DNA from: Grifola frondosa
Lineage: Eukaryota; Basidiomycota; Agaricomycetes; Polyporales; Grifolaceae
Length of the DNA stretch: 64,000 nucleotides
Direction: 5' to 3'
NCBI GenBank assembly: GCA_001683735.1
Contig: LUGG01000007.1
Span: 1,612,001-1,676,000 of the forward strand
Part shown: positions 1 to 12,000 of the stretch, piece by piece
How the letters are laid out: each line of letters begins with the position of its first letter
How positions within the stretch are numbered: the stretch's first letter is position 1
Program-made: the position numbers and the translations under genes
Notes under the pieces: generated by a model
Told to the model about the DNA's origin: nothing
The model's database searches: none
The model's input: only the letters and a program-made list of their open reading frames with translations

Positions 1-1140
1 CTCGAGTTCAGTGGGCGCCTGATACCGCCCGCGTTGGTCCTCGTAGAATTCCTTGAGGCTCTGCAGAGCTGCGTCGAGAAGAATATTGAGCAGCTCGATA
101 AGACACCGCCTTGCTGAGACTCACTCTTCATCAACTGCTCTCTTCTAACGCCAGCGAAAAATTCTCCTTGCCACGTTCTAGATGGATGGCAAGAATGTGA
201 TATCGAGCACAGCGATCATGACACTCGATGGCGAGTGGCCCAGTTTCGTGCTGCATCGTAAAACGCTCCTGACAGCTCGAGAACGATCGCGTATGAAATC
301 GTGAGTCTGGGAGAAACCCTCCTTAACGAGGAGGTCATGGAACAAATAGTCCAGCGTTTTCTGCGTCGCGTGTCAAACCGAAGGATAAAGGCGGAAAGAA
401 CTTGGGACTCGCTTTGAGAACTGGGGGCGGTCGCAGGTCCGACGGCAACGTCTTGTCTCCAACCGCGCGCTCGTATTTCTTGACTGCACGCTTGTGATCC
501 ACGCGTTTCGTGCCCGGAATCTTCAACCGAATCAGTGGCGGCGTTCGACCTATAGTTAGCGGGTTGAGCAGAAAGGAGCACGTACGACTTCCCACTTGTC
601 AAGATTGTTCTCGCGTTCTCGACGAAAGCGTTCGAACCTGGGGCACATATGCACACAGGTCCCTACGATCGTGATGGCTTCTTCGAGGCGTTTGGGGATG
701 CCCGGGTCGTCCATCTTGCCCTCCGCGATAGCCCGCTTGCGCTCCACTTCGCGCGCTTAACCAACTAGAGCAAAGTGAAACGTATTTCTGGTTAGAACAG
801 CGGACAACACGTACCTCGTGATAGAACCTTTCGCGTTCTTCAGGGTTCTCCGGATCGGCATCGAACTGCTCATCTTCGACGACGTCCTCTTCGCAACGCG
901 ATCTTCATCCGTTCCGCTGCCAATGTCCTCATGTGCATTGACGGTAGGAATTGAAAGATGAGTAGGATTGGGAACGGCAGGTTTCCTGCTGCTGCGTGCC
1001 CTTCGTGGCGCACCGCCTCGTTCCCATCGCTCGCCTTCGCTGCTGCGACCGTTGGACTTTCCGTCCTGTCCTGCAATCCACTGCTTGTTCTTGGAGTGTC
1101 CCCTCCGGGCCCCATTGGCAGCACCTTGAATGTGAAACAT
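1..1140 (-). CDS. SAC3: SAC3/GANP-domain mRNA-export protein (partial, runs off the left edge)
   Basis: The gene reads leftwards from an ATG at 1140 and is cut by the window edge. The decisive signal lies near 575-745: a basic helix (KRAIAEGKMDDP), then RLEEAITIVGTC, then MCPRFERFRRERENN, the signature opening of the SAC3/GANP domain. Further exons carry a KTLDYLFHDLLVKEG stretch (about 330-362), MQHETGPLAIECHDRCARYH (about 200-260) and LQSLKEFYEDQRGRYQ at the edge. In known systems Sac3 is the scaffold of TREX-2 at the nuclear pore, coupling transcription to mRNA export; smaller family members act elsewhere, so the exact role is inferred. The 52-nt intron 361-412 appears to be GC-AG. Three apparent one-base losses (near 880, 265 and 139) break the frame although the protein family continues on both sides, which suggests sequence error. 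Confidence 0.86.
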
Positions 1141-1406
1141 CCCGGATTGGCGGTGTGGCGTATGAGATAATGGTTAGTGTATGGTTACACAGTGTCGGTA
1201 TTGTAAACAGGAGGTATAACACCAGAAGCCTCTTGTGCGACACTATGAGATGGAGATGTGTCGCGTGTGGCTCAGCCCAGCCTGTCCGTCAGAAAGACCG
1301 AAATGAGTGTTTGTTGAAACGAAGATCAGTGGCGGCAGAGAACACAACAATTATGTAATCTATGGTAAGATAACCATTTATATATTCATTCCGCTTCATT
1401 AGAGTT

Positions 1407-1476
1407 GCAAACGTGGTGTAGCGGTAACATTGGGTCTTCCCATGGCCTAGCTCCGGGTTCGACTCCCGGCGTTTGC
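1407..1476 (+). tRNA. tRNA-Gly(CCC), intronless
   Basis: The 70-nt sequence folds as a full cloverleaf: acceptor GCAAACG/CGTTTGC, D stem GTGT/ACAT, anticodon stem GGGTC/GGCCT, and T stem CCGGG/CCCGG with loop TTCGACT. The anticodon loop TTCCCAT gives anticodon CCC, read as glycine. A second gene at 49435-49515 is identical except for an 11-nt insertion after position 37, so this copy is the intronless member of the pair. Confidence 0.96.
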
Positions 1477-1477
1477 A

Positions 1478-1487
1478 TTTTTTTTTT
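1478..1487 (+). terminator. RNA polymerase III terminator (T10)
   Basis: A run of ten T residues begins two bases after the acceptor stem of the tRNA-Gly gene, the normal RNA polymerase III stop signal on the coding strand. Confidence 0.9.
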
Positions 1488-1712
1488 CGATCGCAGAATG
1501 ACCGGACCGCACCTGACCCCACTCACACCTGCTGCAGGATAAATATCGAAGACATATGTATTGTACATATTAGATTGACCTGAAAAACGAAGACTACTCA
1601 TACACATACTCTTACACAGTCGCCTACCATGAGGCAATTTCCCATACGACATATACCATCGAACGTTCGAAACGATATCTAACATCATCGCACTCCAAAA
1701 TCAGCAGATCCT

Positions 1713-3898
1713 TCAACTAAAAGCGAGTGCAGTCCAGGCGGCGACGGCACCCATCGTCGCAATGGTGGCGGTCTGTGCGATCTTCGCTGCAACTTCCGCC
1801 GTCTTCCGTCGCTTCGAGCTATCACAATTGGTGGTGGAACTGATGCCTTCTGCTGAAGACTCGCCCTCGGATTCCGACCGCTTTCGCTTCAGCGACGTGG
1901 TAACAGTCTGTGTGATGTGAGGAAACACCTCTTCCACTGCTCCTGAACACTAAAGACGCACCTGCGCTTGAGCAGCCTCGGCGGCGGCACGAAGTGCTCT
2001 GATCGCCTCGAGCTCCTCCGCAATTTGACGTCCTGTGTCATTGCGCAATGAGCGCATCTCTGCTCGAGCGATCAAGCGGTAGGCATTCATCAATAATCAC
2101 AAATAGATCAAGCAAAAAACAAACCTTCCAGCATATCTTTCATAGCGGCGACACCGTCGGAGACAGCGCTGGATTGCTCTTTAACGTAGTCTGTATTGAT
2201 GCTCTTCGACTGCAAGTAGTCGACGTCCTCGCGTAGATGGTCGAGGCGTGAACGCACGCTCGTCATGTGCGCGTCGTTCGCTGCTATTGCGGCCGTAATG
2301 CGCGAGTTCGTGCCGAACATGTCTTGATCGACTGCGGCCAATTTGCGCTTCATCTCGAGGACGTGCTCATCAAAGCGCGTCTCACTCTTTAGCCGCGCAA
2401 CGCGGAGCAGTGTAATCTCGCTCTAATCAATAGTTCAGCACGCCCAACTCTCGATAACAGAGGGAATCACGGGATGTGCAAGAGAAAATAGAAGGTATAC
2501 TGACGCAAGCATCGCGGATCTCAGCTTGTATTCCGGACAAATCACTGTCAGGCGCGGGGCTTGCCCGCTCAGAATTTGCTACCGGGCATTCATCACCGCG
2601 ATGCGCGGGCTGTTGCTCAAGATCTGGAGATGCACATGCGACCAAGATGTTGTTGCCGTCATTGAGCCGAACGCAGTCGATTATTTCAACATCATCACTC
2701 GCGTCAGATGCCGATCGCTCGCGAGAAGCTGGAGCGATGGCCTCGACAGACGATATCCGGTCGTTGCCCAATATCGCAACCTCATTCGACTCTGGGGACG
2801 GAGGATTGGACGAAAGGTGATCTTCCAGCCCAGGACGAGTGGGAGATCCCGGCCAAGCTCCAATCACGTGGGGAATCGGGTCGGAGAGTATCATAAGGAC
2901 GTCGTCGTCGGGCCCTAACGAAACCGGCCCTAAATCCCCACCGTTTGATGGCATCTGTGCATGTCCAGATGCAAAGGACGAGTCGTCTGAGCTGGCAGAA
3001 ATGGTAGAAGAATGGATAGGAGGGAAGTCGACAGGAGGTAGGAGGCGTCGTAGCAGCTGGAGGCGGTTAGAGTGGGACTCTGCAAGACTCAGGAAGAAGG
3101 GATGAATAGCTTGCGCAGACGCTCGAGGGGAGGATGGAGGTGAAATCTCCTGGATATCTGACTCGTCTGACGTCGAGGCGGACGACTCGGACGACGGGAT
3201 GAATACTCCGTAACGACCGGTGCTCGACCTAGGAGATGTCTTCTCTTCCGGTTCCGGAGTGACGAGGTCAACGAAGGAAGGTCGAGGGGAGGAGCCGGTG
3301 CCAACTACGAGCTTGACCCGCACGGTGATTGGACGGACGAGGAACTCGTCTCTCCCTACGCTCTTCCCAAACGTGATCACGTCGCCATCTGCAAGGACGG
3401 TTGGTACTTCGGGTTTGATAGCGGTAGAGACGAGATCCCGGGTCTTAACACATGAGTACCGTGGTGGGAGTTCAAGTCCATGATGTATGCCTGGATTCCA
3501 ATCGATTTCAATGATGCCACGATCATTAGAGCAGATGCGACGTACATTCCCAAACTCCGTAAAGGTGATCTTTGCATGCTTGCGGCTCACAACTGGGCAG
3601 CGGAATTGTGCAGATCTGGCTCTTGGACTAGATCCTGCAGAGTTATGCCTGTCTGACAGGACCTGCGTCCGATAGCGATGGCTCGGGTGCGAGATTTGTA
3701 GTATGTTAGCGTCTCTAACGGTTGCTCCCCACACTCATCGACATGCAAGATGATCCCTATGAGTACATGTTGATCAGGTCCATCCTCGCCGTCCTTAACG
3801 TTCGTCTGAACTCTCGACCGACGATGAAACTCACCAATTATGTTACCGGGAGTGTGCTCCCGAGCAGCAAGGAAATCCCCCGAATTGACCAAATCCAT
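1713..3898 (-). CDS. FHA-domain protein with coiled coil and hydrophobic C-terminal tail
   Basis: FHA domains bind phosphothreonine. Here the domain is spread over exons near 3300-3700: an IGR motif, FRCPVVSRKHAKITF, then a second exon with VYIMDLNSHHGTHVLRPG, then VPTVLADGDVITFGKSVG. The SRKHA and LNSHHGTHV motifs carry the usual Ser, His and Asn contacts. A long Ser/Pro/Asp-rich region follows (2450-3250), then helical coiled-coil sequence (2110-2400), a basic KRKR and KRRK patch, and a hydrophobic tail (TIATMGAVAAWTALAFS) that ends at 1713. FHA plus coiled coil plus tail anchor resembles SLMAP/Far9-10-type STRIPAK proteins, but that identity is inferred from architecture only. One apparent base loss near 3667 separates IGR from the rest of the FHA fold. 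The N-terminal exon and true start are not resolved; the given start is the furthest I can support. It is divergent from GPN1 with a short shared promoter. Confidence 0.72.
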
Positions 3899-4109
3899 GA
3901 GACAATTGTGGTAGAATCGCCGATGCTGAGCTCAGTGTCTGTCTCTATCCAGGAGCTACTTATCTCGTTGCTCGCGGTTAACAGTCAGAGCGGGTCCGCG
4001 GCATGCCCCTTTCTCGTGCACTGCGGTCGGCCGGTGCCGACTATGAAGTCACGTGGATCACCCACTTCATACCTTCGTGCAACTTTGAACTCTGCTTACA
4101 CCTCGGACC

Positions 4110-5733
4110 ATGGATCCTTCGACGAGCTCGTTGACGACAGCTGAAAAAAAGAAGCCCATTGTCATAATTACCATAGGCATGGCTGGGGCGGGAAAGTCAA
4201 CTTTTGTGCAGCGGATCAACTCCTATTTGCATTCCCTGGACCCTCCATCTCCACCATACATCCTCAACCTGGATCCAGCGGTCACCCGTCTCCCATTTGA
4301 AGCCAACATTGACATCCGGGATACTGTCAATTATCATGAAGTGATGAAGCAGTGTGTGGCTCTTCCACCTCGCTTGCTAGTCGAATTATGTCAATAATGT
4401 TTTGGCCGTCGCCTTGCTCCGCAAAGGTACAATCTCGGACCGAACGGTGGAATTTTAACTGCCCTCAATCTCTTCACCACCAAGTTTGACCAGGTATTGA
4501 ATCTCGTGGAAAAGAGGGCGGAGACCGTCGAGTGAGTGACATATTTTGTATGCGAGTCTGCGCGCTAACACGACATAGCTATGTCATTCTAGACACCCCT
4601 GGTCAAATCGAGATATTCACTTGGTCTGCATCGGGTGCTATCATCACAGATGCAATTGCTTCTTCTCTACCCACTGTTGTGGCATATATCATCGATACAC
4701 CACGGACGACTGCTCCCGCCACATTTATGTCAAATATGTTGTATGCATGTAGGTACGTTGACGGTTGGCTGCTCTACTATTCCACTGTGCTATAATTGGA
4801 TGGGAACATCGTGCCAAAGTGGCGCAGCACCGTTCAATTATTACAATGCCGCAGCTCGATCTTGACACGACGGGGGTTCCCTGCATTTATTCTCTTTTCT
4901 GGAAATGAAGTAGCTCTTTCTGACTTCGGCGATACAGTATCCTATACAAGACAAAACTTCCATTTATCCTTGTCTTCAATAAAACGGATGTTCAAGCACA
5001 TGACTTCGCCGTCAATTGGATGCACGATTTCGAGGCATTCCAGGAGGCACTTGCATCCCACAGCGGAACAACTGATGACGAAGGAGAGCCGACATACATG
5101 AATAGCTTGATGAACAGCATGAGCTTAGTGCTCGATGAATTTTACAAGCACCTGACCGTGAGCGGTTCCTAAAAAAATTATCTGGATCTGCTGACTGCAT
5201 ATCCACCATTGTTCTGGCCAGGCCGTTGGCGTATCTAGCATGACCGGCGCGGGTGTCAAGGAATTCTTTGATGCCGTTGAGAAGTCTCGTGTTGAGTACG
5301 AGAGGTAAGTTCGTCGTCGTCATTCGTTTCCATCTACTGCTGCGCATATCTTCTCGTCCATGAACCGTCATCTCACGGTCTTCTGTCAGCGAGTATCTCC
5401 CCGAATTGGAGCGGGCTCGCGCCGCACGAGAACGTAGTCTTCAAGCGGTCAAGGAGGATTCCATGAATAGACTCATGCATGATCTCTCCGTCGACCGTAC
5501 CAAAAATCCTGATGCCGCTCTTAATGACCGGTGGGATCCGGAGGAGCAAGAGGATGACGACGATGATGATGCAGAGGTCAACGTCATCGACCGGAGTGCG
5601 TATATGCCGTATTTTGCTGAGGCCGTGTACTGATTGCAACTTAGGCGAAGAACCTTGGCCAGGGCAGTACATTGATGTGACCCGGATGCGCCGGCGCGAT
5701 GATGAAGGAGTTACATGGCCTCGTCCAGGATAG
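4110..5733 (+). CDS. GPN1: GPN-loop GTPase 1 (Npa3/XAB1-type)
   Basis: GPN1 GTPases assemble and import RNA polymerase II into the nucleus. The P-loop GMAGAGKST lies 23 residues after the ATG at 4110. Later exons hold the family-defining GPN insertion in [16 protein letters not shown] (about 4432-4470), the G3 motif DTPGQIEIF (about 4590), NKTD for guanine specificity (near 4980) and [12 protein letters not shown] (about 5235). The C-terminal part is charged and disordered, with an acidic run of Glu and Asp (5545-5575) and a conserved-looking end, [15 protein letters not shown]. Several 50-70 nt introns interrupt it; splice joins such as AAGCA|gtgtgt at about 4350 keep the frame. The total is about 390 residues, normal for the family. 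It is oriented away from the FHA gene and followed by CDK1 on the same strand. Confidence 0.93.
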
Positions 5734-6474
5734 AGGATTTGCTGGCGTACGTTGACGTCGCTTTGTGGACAATGTCGTCACCATACAAATATTGTCCTCG
5801 ACCTGCCTTGTTGTATACTGCTGTCCTGACGCCAGGTTGGCCAGCTCGATGATCATCCGCTTGCTCGGTAACAAGGATATCGTGGAAATTGCGACTGCGG
5901 ATCTGGCGTGTGCAAGCATCGTGAGCGGGGTTGGTGTTGAGAAGGTGGGTGCGCATGCTGCATCGGACCGAAGCAACTTCAATGGCATGGGGATTTTGAC
6001 GTCAAGGCTTGAGCGAAGGACCGGGTGCACCTGCAGCCATCCTCTTTGGTGTCAGCGTTCCGCGATGTTTAGGGACTTGCCCCATCTGAAGGACACTGTT
6101 GAGATGAGACAATAGTCCTGTTATTACGGCTGAAGCATATTTCATTCTGGGGAACTAAACTATACAATAAGCAAACCATGTCTTGAATCCAATCAGCTGG
6201 AAGACAGGTGGAATGTATGCATATAGTATATCTGCCCTCTTTCAAGATTCCTCAATTGTTTAAATTCTCTGACGGTTGCCTCCGGCACCGCATTGATGCA
6301 CCTTTTATGGGTTTCACTCTAGCTTACATAATCCTCTATAAAGTACGCCTGGCTTGCAAGTTGCCCACACCTTCGGCCACTCTTCTCTCTTCGTCATTCT
6401 TCTTTTCCTATCCTTTTTCACGACCCGACGCGCTCAAGACCGCAGAACATTGTGCGTAGTACATCCACCTTGTG
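5734..6474 (+). other. Intergenic: GPN1 3' flank and CDK1 promoter
   Basis: I find no gene that I can support. Open frames on both strands at 5765-6115 and 5641-6030 match nothing I recognise and overlap each other. The last 110 bases before CDK1 are rich in C and T (TCTTCTCTCTTCGTCATTC and similar), typical of a fungal core promoter or 5' leader, with CTATAAAG at about 6335. Confidence 0.5.
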
Positions 6475-8377
6475 ATGGAACGGTGAGCAGGACACTCGTT
6501 TCTCCTGAATGTAGTGGCGCATTAATAACTGACCTTCGCCTTACTGCATCTCAGTTATTCAAGATTGAGAAAGTTGGTGAGTATGGGACGCAGAATACTT
6601 CCGACATACTCTTCATGGTTCTCTGACTTTCGTGGTGGGCATACAGGCGAGGGTGAGTCTTCGACCGCAGTATCTCCCGCTGCGTTGGTCGCTGAGTAGC
6701 ATGGCTTTCATCCGCTTCCATCCTACGTTCACACAGGCACTTATGGAGTGGTAATAAGGCTCGAGATCTCAACACCAACCAGGTGTCGCTTTGAAAGAAA
6801 TTAGGCTCGAAGCGGAGGATGAAGGAGTCCCAAGCACTGCCATCCGAGAAGTTAGCCTACTGAAGGAGCTCAAAGACGATAATGTTGTTAGGTATGTCTA
6901 TGTCCCTTCTCATGGTTGTTTTTGCCTTTCCTATGATATTTTCTGGTCTCGATCGCGCCACATTTTAGAATTGATCCCCGATCATAATACTAACATCCGA
7001 TATTCCTAGGCTCTGGACATAGTGCATGTGGATCAGAAACTCTATCTCGTTTTCGAGTTCCTCGACGTAGATTTGAAGCGATATATGGAGAACGGGAACA
7101 AGATGGGTAATCCTATCTCGCGCGATATCGTTAAGGTCAGCGTCTTATCCTGTTTTTGACCATCTCTCCGTCGGTTTTCCCATGCCTCTGTGATATGTGA
7201 TTTCTGCACTTCTTTTACGCGTGCAGAACGCGTGTGATTGGGCACGTCGCGTCGCAACGCGTTGTGTGCGATGACAACGTTTGACCGGTGCAGTTTAATG
7301 TGATCGTCACGTGACATTTGCCGCACCGCGTCTCGGCTAAACTCATAAGAATGTGGGGAGTACGCCTCGAGGCTAGACGGCGTCGAGTAGCATTTTTGAT
7401 TTCATCTGCTGTGGAACGTGTCTTGGTTGTCAGCATCATCGTTATCGTGCCCATTGTGTTGCACTCGTGCTGACATTTCGACTCTTCATTCAGAAATTCA
7501 CGCATCAATTGACTTCGGGCCTTCTGTATTGCCATTCGCACCGCATTCTTCATCGCGACTTGAAGCCACAGAACCTTTTGATCGACAAACATAACAATCT
7601 GAAACTTGCTGACTTCGGCCTCGCTCGGGCGTTTGGAATACCCATGAGGACGTACACGCACGAGGTTCGAGACTGGTCTTCCCCCGCATCTTCTGGTCTT
7701 CTGACTCTGTTGACATTGTGTACTGTCTGTTGTTGCATCTTCTGCCGATATCTGATATACACAGGTTGTAACGCTTTGGTACCGCGCACCAGAGGTCCTG
7801 CTGGGTTCGCGTCACTACTCCACAGCCATCGATATGTGGTCCGTGGGTTGCATCTTCGCTGAGATGTGCATGAGAGGACACCCGCTCTTTCCTGGGGATT
7901 CCGAAATTGACCAGATATTCAAGATATTCAGGTGAGATGCTTCCATTGATTTACTCTGCCGTCGTTTGTCATCCACCATGCTGATCACACGCCCTTGTCA
8001 GAATACTCGGGACGCCGAACGAAGACGTTTGGCCTGGAGTCCGTCAGCTGCCGGATTACAAGCAATCATTCCCTAACTGGTCCGCGCAAGACCTCAACGA
8101 TCATGTGCCCACGCTAGACCCGGAAGGCATCGATCTCCTGAAAGTGTGTTATCTGTTTTGACAATTTGGCTGTGTTCAGCGCTGCGCGTCTTTTCTTTAC
8201 ATGTGCTGATTGTTGTGCATAAATCATAGTTGATGTTGACCTATGACACCGCCAAACGCGTTTCAGGTACATCCGACGTCTTCGGTGCATTATTTATCTA
8301 CATGCTAACATGTGGTCGGACTTGTTACAGCCAAACGCACGCTCATCCACCCTTACTTCGCTGGATTCAAGCCCTGA
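6475..8377 (+). CDS. CDK1: Cyclin-dependent kinase 1 (Cdc28/Cdc2 type, PSTAIRE)
   Basis: This is the master cell-cycle Ser/Thr kinase. Exons read by eye are 6475-6482, 6555-6576, 6647-6652, 6737-6891, 7010-7135, 7494-7664, 7765-7931, 8002-8143, 8230-8266 and 8331-8377, about 294 residues, the normal length. Visible motifs: KVGEGTYGVV glycine loop (Thr-Tyr for inhibitory phosphorylation), [14 protein letters not shown] cyclin-binding helix, [10 protein letters not shown] catalytic loop, DFGLARAFG, the activation-loop segment [21 protein letters not shown] and [11 protein letters not shown]. The PSTAIR helix places it with Cdk1 and not Pho85 or Kin28. The first exons are tiny (8, 22 and 6 nt). 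One intron (7136-7493) is 358 nt, far longer than the others, and holds three ACGCGT sites. Four apparent one-base losses (near 6558, 6753, 6784 and 7014) break the raw frame inside otherwise perfect sequence. Confidence 0.94.
7217..7262. promoter_or_regulatory. Cluster of three ACGCGT (MCB-like) palindromes inside a CDK1 intron
   Basis: ACGCGT occurs exactly at 7217-7222, 7228-7233 and 7257-7262. This is the MluI cell-cycle box bound in yeasts by MBF (Mbp1/Swi6-type factors) at G1/S genes. The position within a long intron of a cell-cycle kinase makes a regulatory role plausible but it is inferred. Confidence 0.45.
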
Positions 8378-9019
8378 ACGCTTTCACCGCATCGCTTTGC
8401 TATTGTCTCGTTAATCATTCACTTTTGCCTTGCTTCCAATCCACCTCATTCATTGTCTCTCACGCATCATGTTTCCAATTCTCTCGCCCCGCAATGATAT
8501 CAGTATGTTACATACATTACAATGTATTGTGATTTCGTCTTCCCTTGGCATGATTCATCGTAGTTCTTGGTCCGGGTTTCCCTCTGGCCGATAATCATAT
8601 AAAGTGTACATGTCTGTTTGTGGACAATAACATCATTCGCTCATTCCCCGGTGCGATGGGCACAGTATTCTTTCATGATTGCACTGAAAGCCTACTACAG
8701 CAGCAGTCCCTTTCTGCTATGCATATCCTCCGTCATTTGCCATACAGAAACCATTTCAATTCATTTCATTAAACTTGCAGGCCAATATAACAAGAGAAAC
8801 GGGAGTCCGAAGCCAAGTGAAGGTAATCAAGAACGAACGAAAATCGAAAGAACGCTGACCGAGTAGAATGACCGTAGCAACGTGAGCACCACATAAGTAT
8901 AGTCCGCAGGAGAAGCACGAGAGAATGTAGTCACGAAAAGTTCAACATACGCAAAGTTCAAAGACGCAATAGTCCACAGCAAATAGTGAAAGGTATCAAC
9001 GCTGTCACGCTCGCTTGTC
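8378..9019 (+). other. Convergent intergenic spacer between CDK1 and glyoxal oxidase
   Basis: The two genes point at each other, so this stretch should hold both 3' untranslated regions. It is pyrimidine- and AT-rich, and I see no coding signal, RNA gene or repeat. Confidence 0.5.
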
Positions 9020-12000
9020 TTACAGAGGTCCCACGCCCGGCTGCGTGAAGTCAGGGAAGTTAGGCCAATTTCCAAGGTCGGCGGGGTCGCCACCAAGACG
9101 GATCCAGTTAGAGGTCGATGGGGTAGGACCGTCAAGGATGAACAGTTGGTACCAGCTGGGCGGCGAGATGAACGAGTTCGGAGGCGCGGTAATGGTGCAC
9201 GTGTTGCCGTTGCACGAGAACTCAGGGAAGATTGTCCGCATGCCCATCGCGTTACCATGCGTGCTCGACGTGGCTGTAGCAGGCTGCAGTCAGCCAGGCA
9301 GATGGTGATGAAGAAATCTCGACATACCAGCAATCATGGACACTTTCATTGTGGAGGTCGTGCCTTGATGGAGCGTAACGTCGATGGTGTAGGTGCCGCC
9401 GTACGTCCAGTCGTTCTCTGAGACGGTGAAGCTGGGCTGCGCACGACCTTCGTTCAGGTAAGGCGGGATATAGACCTCAACCCGCATCTCCTCCGGGAAC
9501 CCAGGAGTCTGGGGATCACTGCCGGAAATGAGTACTCTTCCATCGGGAAGGAGCTATTTATTGATTCAGTAGAATGTACGTGAGTATGTGTTAACGATGC
9601 TCACTGTGGCCTCGGAGTGGTACAGGCGAGCGACGATGGTGTTGTTCAGGATAGAGATACGAGAACCGACGGGCTGACTGGGATCGTACAGCAGGGCGTT
9701 GAGGTTGGGGTCGGACGCGAGACCGAATCCAGCCACTCCTTGGTGTGCACCGTTGACGATGAGGTAGGTACCATCCGGAAGAGCTAATGGATGCAATCCG
9801 GAAATCAGATGCGGTGGGAAGAGATGGAATAGAAGATGACGCACCAGCCTGAATAGAAGCAGAATGTCGGTAAGTGTGATCTCACTGAAAAAGGGTTATG
9901 AATGCACCACGTACCATGCACGTCATAACTCGCTTTGAGGGCTAAGAAGCGCACCATCAGATTGAGGTACACGGGGGATCTCAGCGCTTACCATGCGCTC
10001 CAGAGTCCATTGAGGGTTGGCGACTTCTGGTTGAATGCTGACGCAGTTGTCGAGTGCGACACCGAAGTTCGAACCTCCGCAAACCAGTACTGTGACAGGA
10101 TCAGTGTAGGGTGCATGTTGTGGGAACAAAACGGCGGTGCCCTCCATTGGGTAGGTTCTCCAGCTAAGAAACTGGTAACAGAACCTGGCATGTTGGGGAG
10201 CGTCGTGATGGTGCCAAAGGTGGCCGCATCAAGGACTCGTGCTTCGTTATAGTATCCTGCGGGAGCGAGTAAGTAGTGATATAACGGCGAATCTCGGACA
10301 GAGAATACCCACCAACGAAGATTCGTCCACTGGGAAGCATATGGAGGAAAGGATACAGATTGTTAGGGTCTGTGCGATTCAGCCAGTCCATGAATAGATA
10401 GGTCGGTCCTCCTGCGGGTGTAGGCAAGATCTCCAAGGTCGGCTCCGGTGCGCCGTTACTCCCACTTCACCTCCAACAACCAATACGCTTCCATTTGACA
10501 TCACGAGGGCCGAAGGATACCAACGTCCCCTCTGAAGAATCATTTAAGTCACTTCATATGCCGTGTCAATTCATAGCTCACCTGCAGACTGAGTTCATTA
10601 ACGTTCTCTTCCCAGTCATTAGTACCGTTGACACCAGGACTTCCGTCGGGAGTATACAGCCTAACGCCATATGTGCTGGACAAACTCCACCCGCCGATGT
10701 TCAGGTGCCGCGCTCCCCTGTCCGGCAAGACGACGGCAGCAGAGCAGAAGACGTCGGTCTTGACGTGCATTGTGCGCCATGCCGTGTTGAAATCGTCGGT
10801 CAAGCTCAGATCCAGCTCGTACGCGCCAGTTGAGTTATCGTATTCGCTAGTACCCCACTTCTCGACGAAGGCGACCTTGTTGTTGATGCCGAGAGTGACC
10901 AGGAGCGGGACCACGACGCCACCAATGAGGAACTGGACGGAAAGCACTGGCATCAGTGTCGTTGCTTATTTGCGAAGCATAAACGACACTAACCTCGTAA
11001 CGGCCAATGTTGCTGGGCGTTTGCCAGTTATTCATGTTACCGTTCCATTTATAGTACTGCAGCGAATAATCAGCGAGTCTGCAGCAGTTCTCTCGCGTAG
11101 GAGCAAACCTGAAGCCTCTCCGCTCCTCCACAGAGATGAATAGGATCATCGGAGCAAGGAATGTCGCAGTCCGTTTCGGGTGCAAAGCCTGGGCTGTTAG
11201 CAGTTACGTCAGAAACATCGCCGCACCCTACAGTACTATATCAGTCCAATCATGGATAAGAAGCAAAGAATCTGTGACACCCACAGCACTCATCGCCAAA
11301 CTCTGCTCCTCCAGCGGGGTATCCGAATGCGGCACACTGGTTGAGACAGGCCTGGATCGTCATATTGTTCGTGTAGATGTTTTGATATGGGAAGACTCTG
11401 TTGGCTCCCGGTTCTCTGAGGTAATAAGACAGTTAGCTACGATAAACTGCAATGACAACGCACGACTCACTCCAAACATCCTTGATACTCCCATTGGCCT
11501 ATGAAAATTGGGTATCAGCATCCGTTTGTGGAGAACACCGATGAGAACACACCTGGAAGGCTGGAGTTGAGGGCGGTGGGAACAGGTAAGGCAGTCACAG
11601 TTCCCGTGGATGTGTACACCTGCGTGGACGATCAGCCGCAGCACATCAGACGGAAGAGAAGACTGACCGAGAGTCTGTTTGGCCCGCCACAAGCTTCCCT
11701 ATATAGGCGTTAGTCTACCCAAAACGGTGATGACACGTGACAAAGAACAAACGTGGTGTCGCCACCGCATCCCATGTTGCAATCCGTCTCACTTCCCTTG
11801 ACAGCACCATTAATCAACGTGTTTCCACAGACTGACATCGAACATAGATGAATATCCTGAACTGATGGTAACAAGAAGATCACCCACAGCATTGAACAGA
11901 GTATTCTGCTCCAGCCAAAGTGAAGTTCTGTGCAGCACAGCTTGTGATGCAAGATTCGACTGTGAGACCTTGATTATCCGGAAGCTCGGTTTGGAAGATG

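Noticed and set aside
5641..6115. Overlapping open frames after GPN1 on both strands
   Set aside because: No domain, no splice support, and the region is occupied by the 3' flank of GPN1 and the CDK1 promoter.
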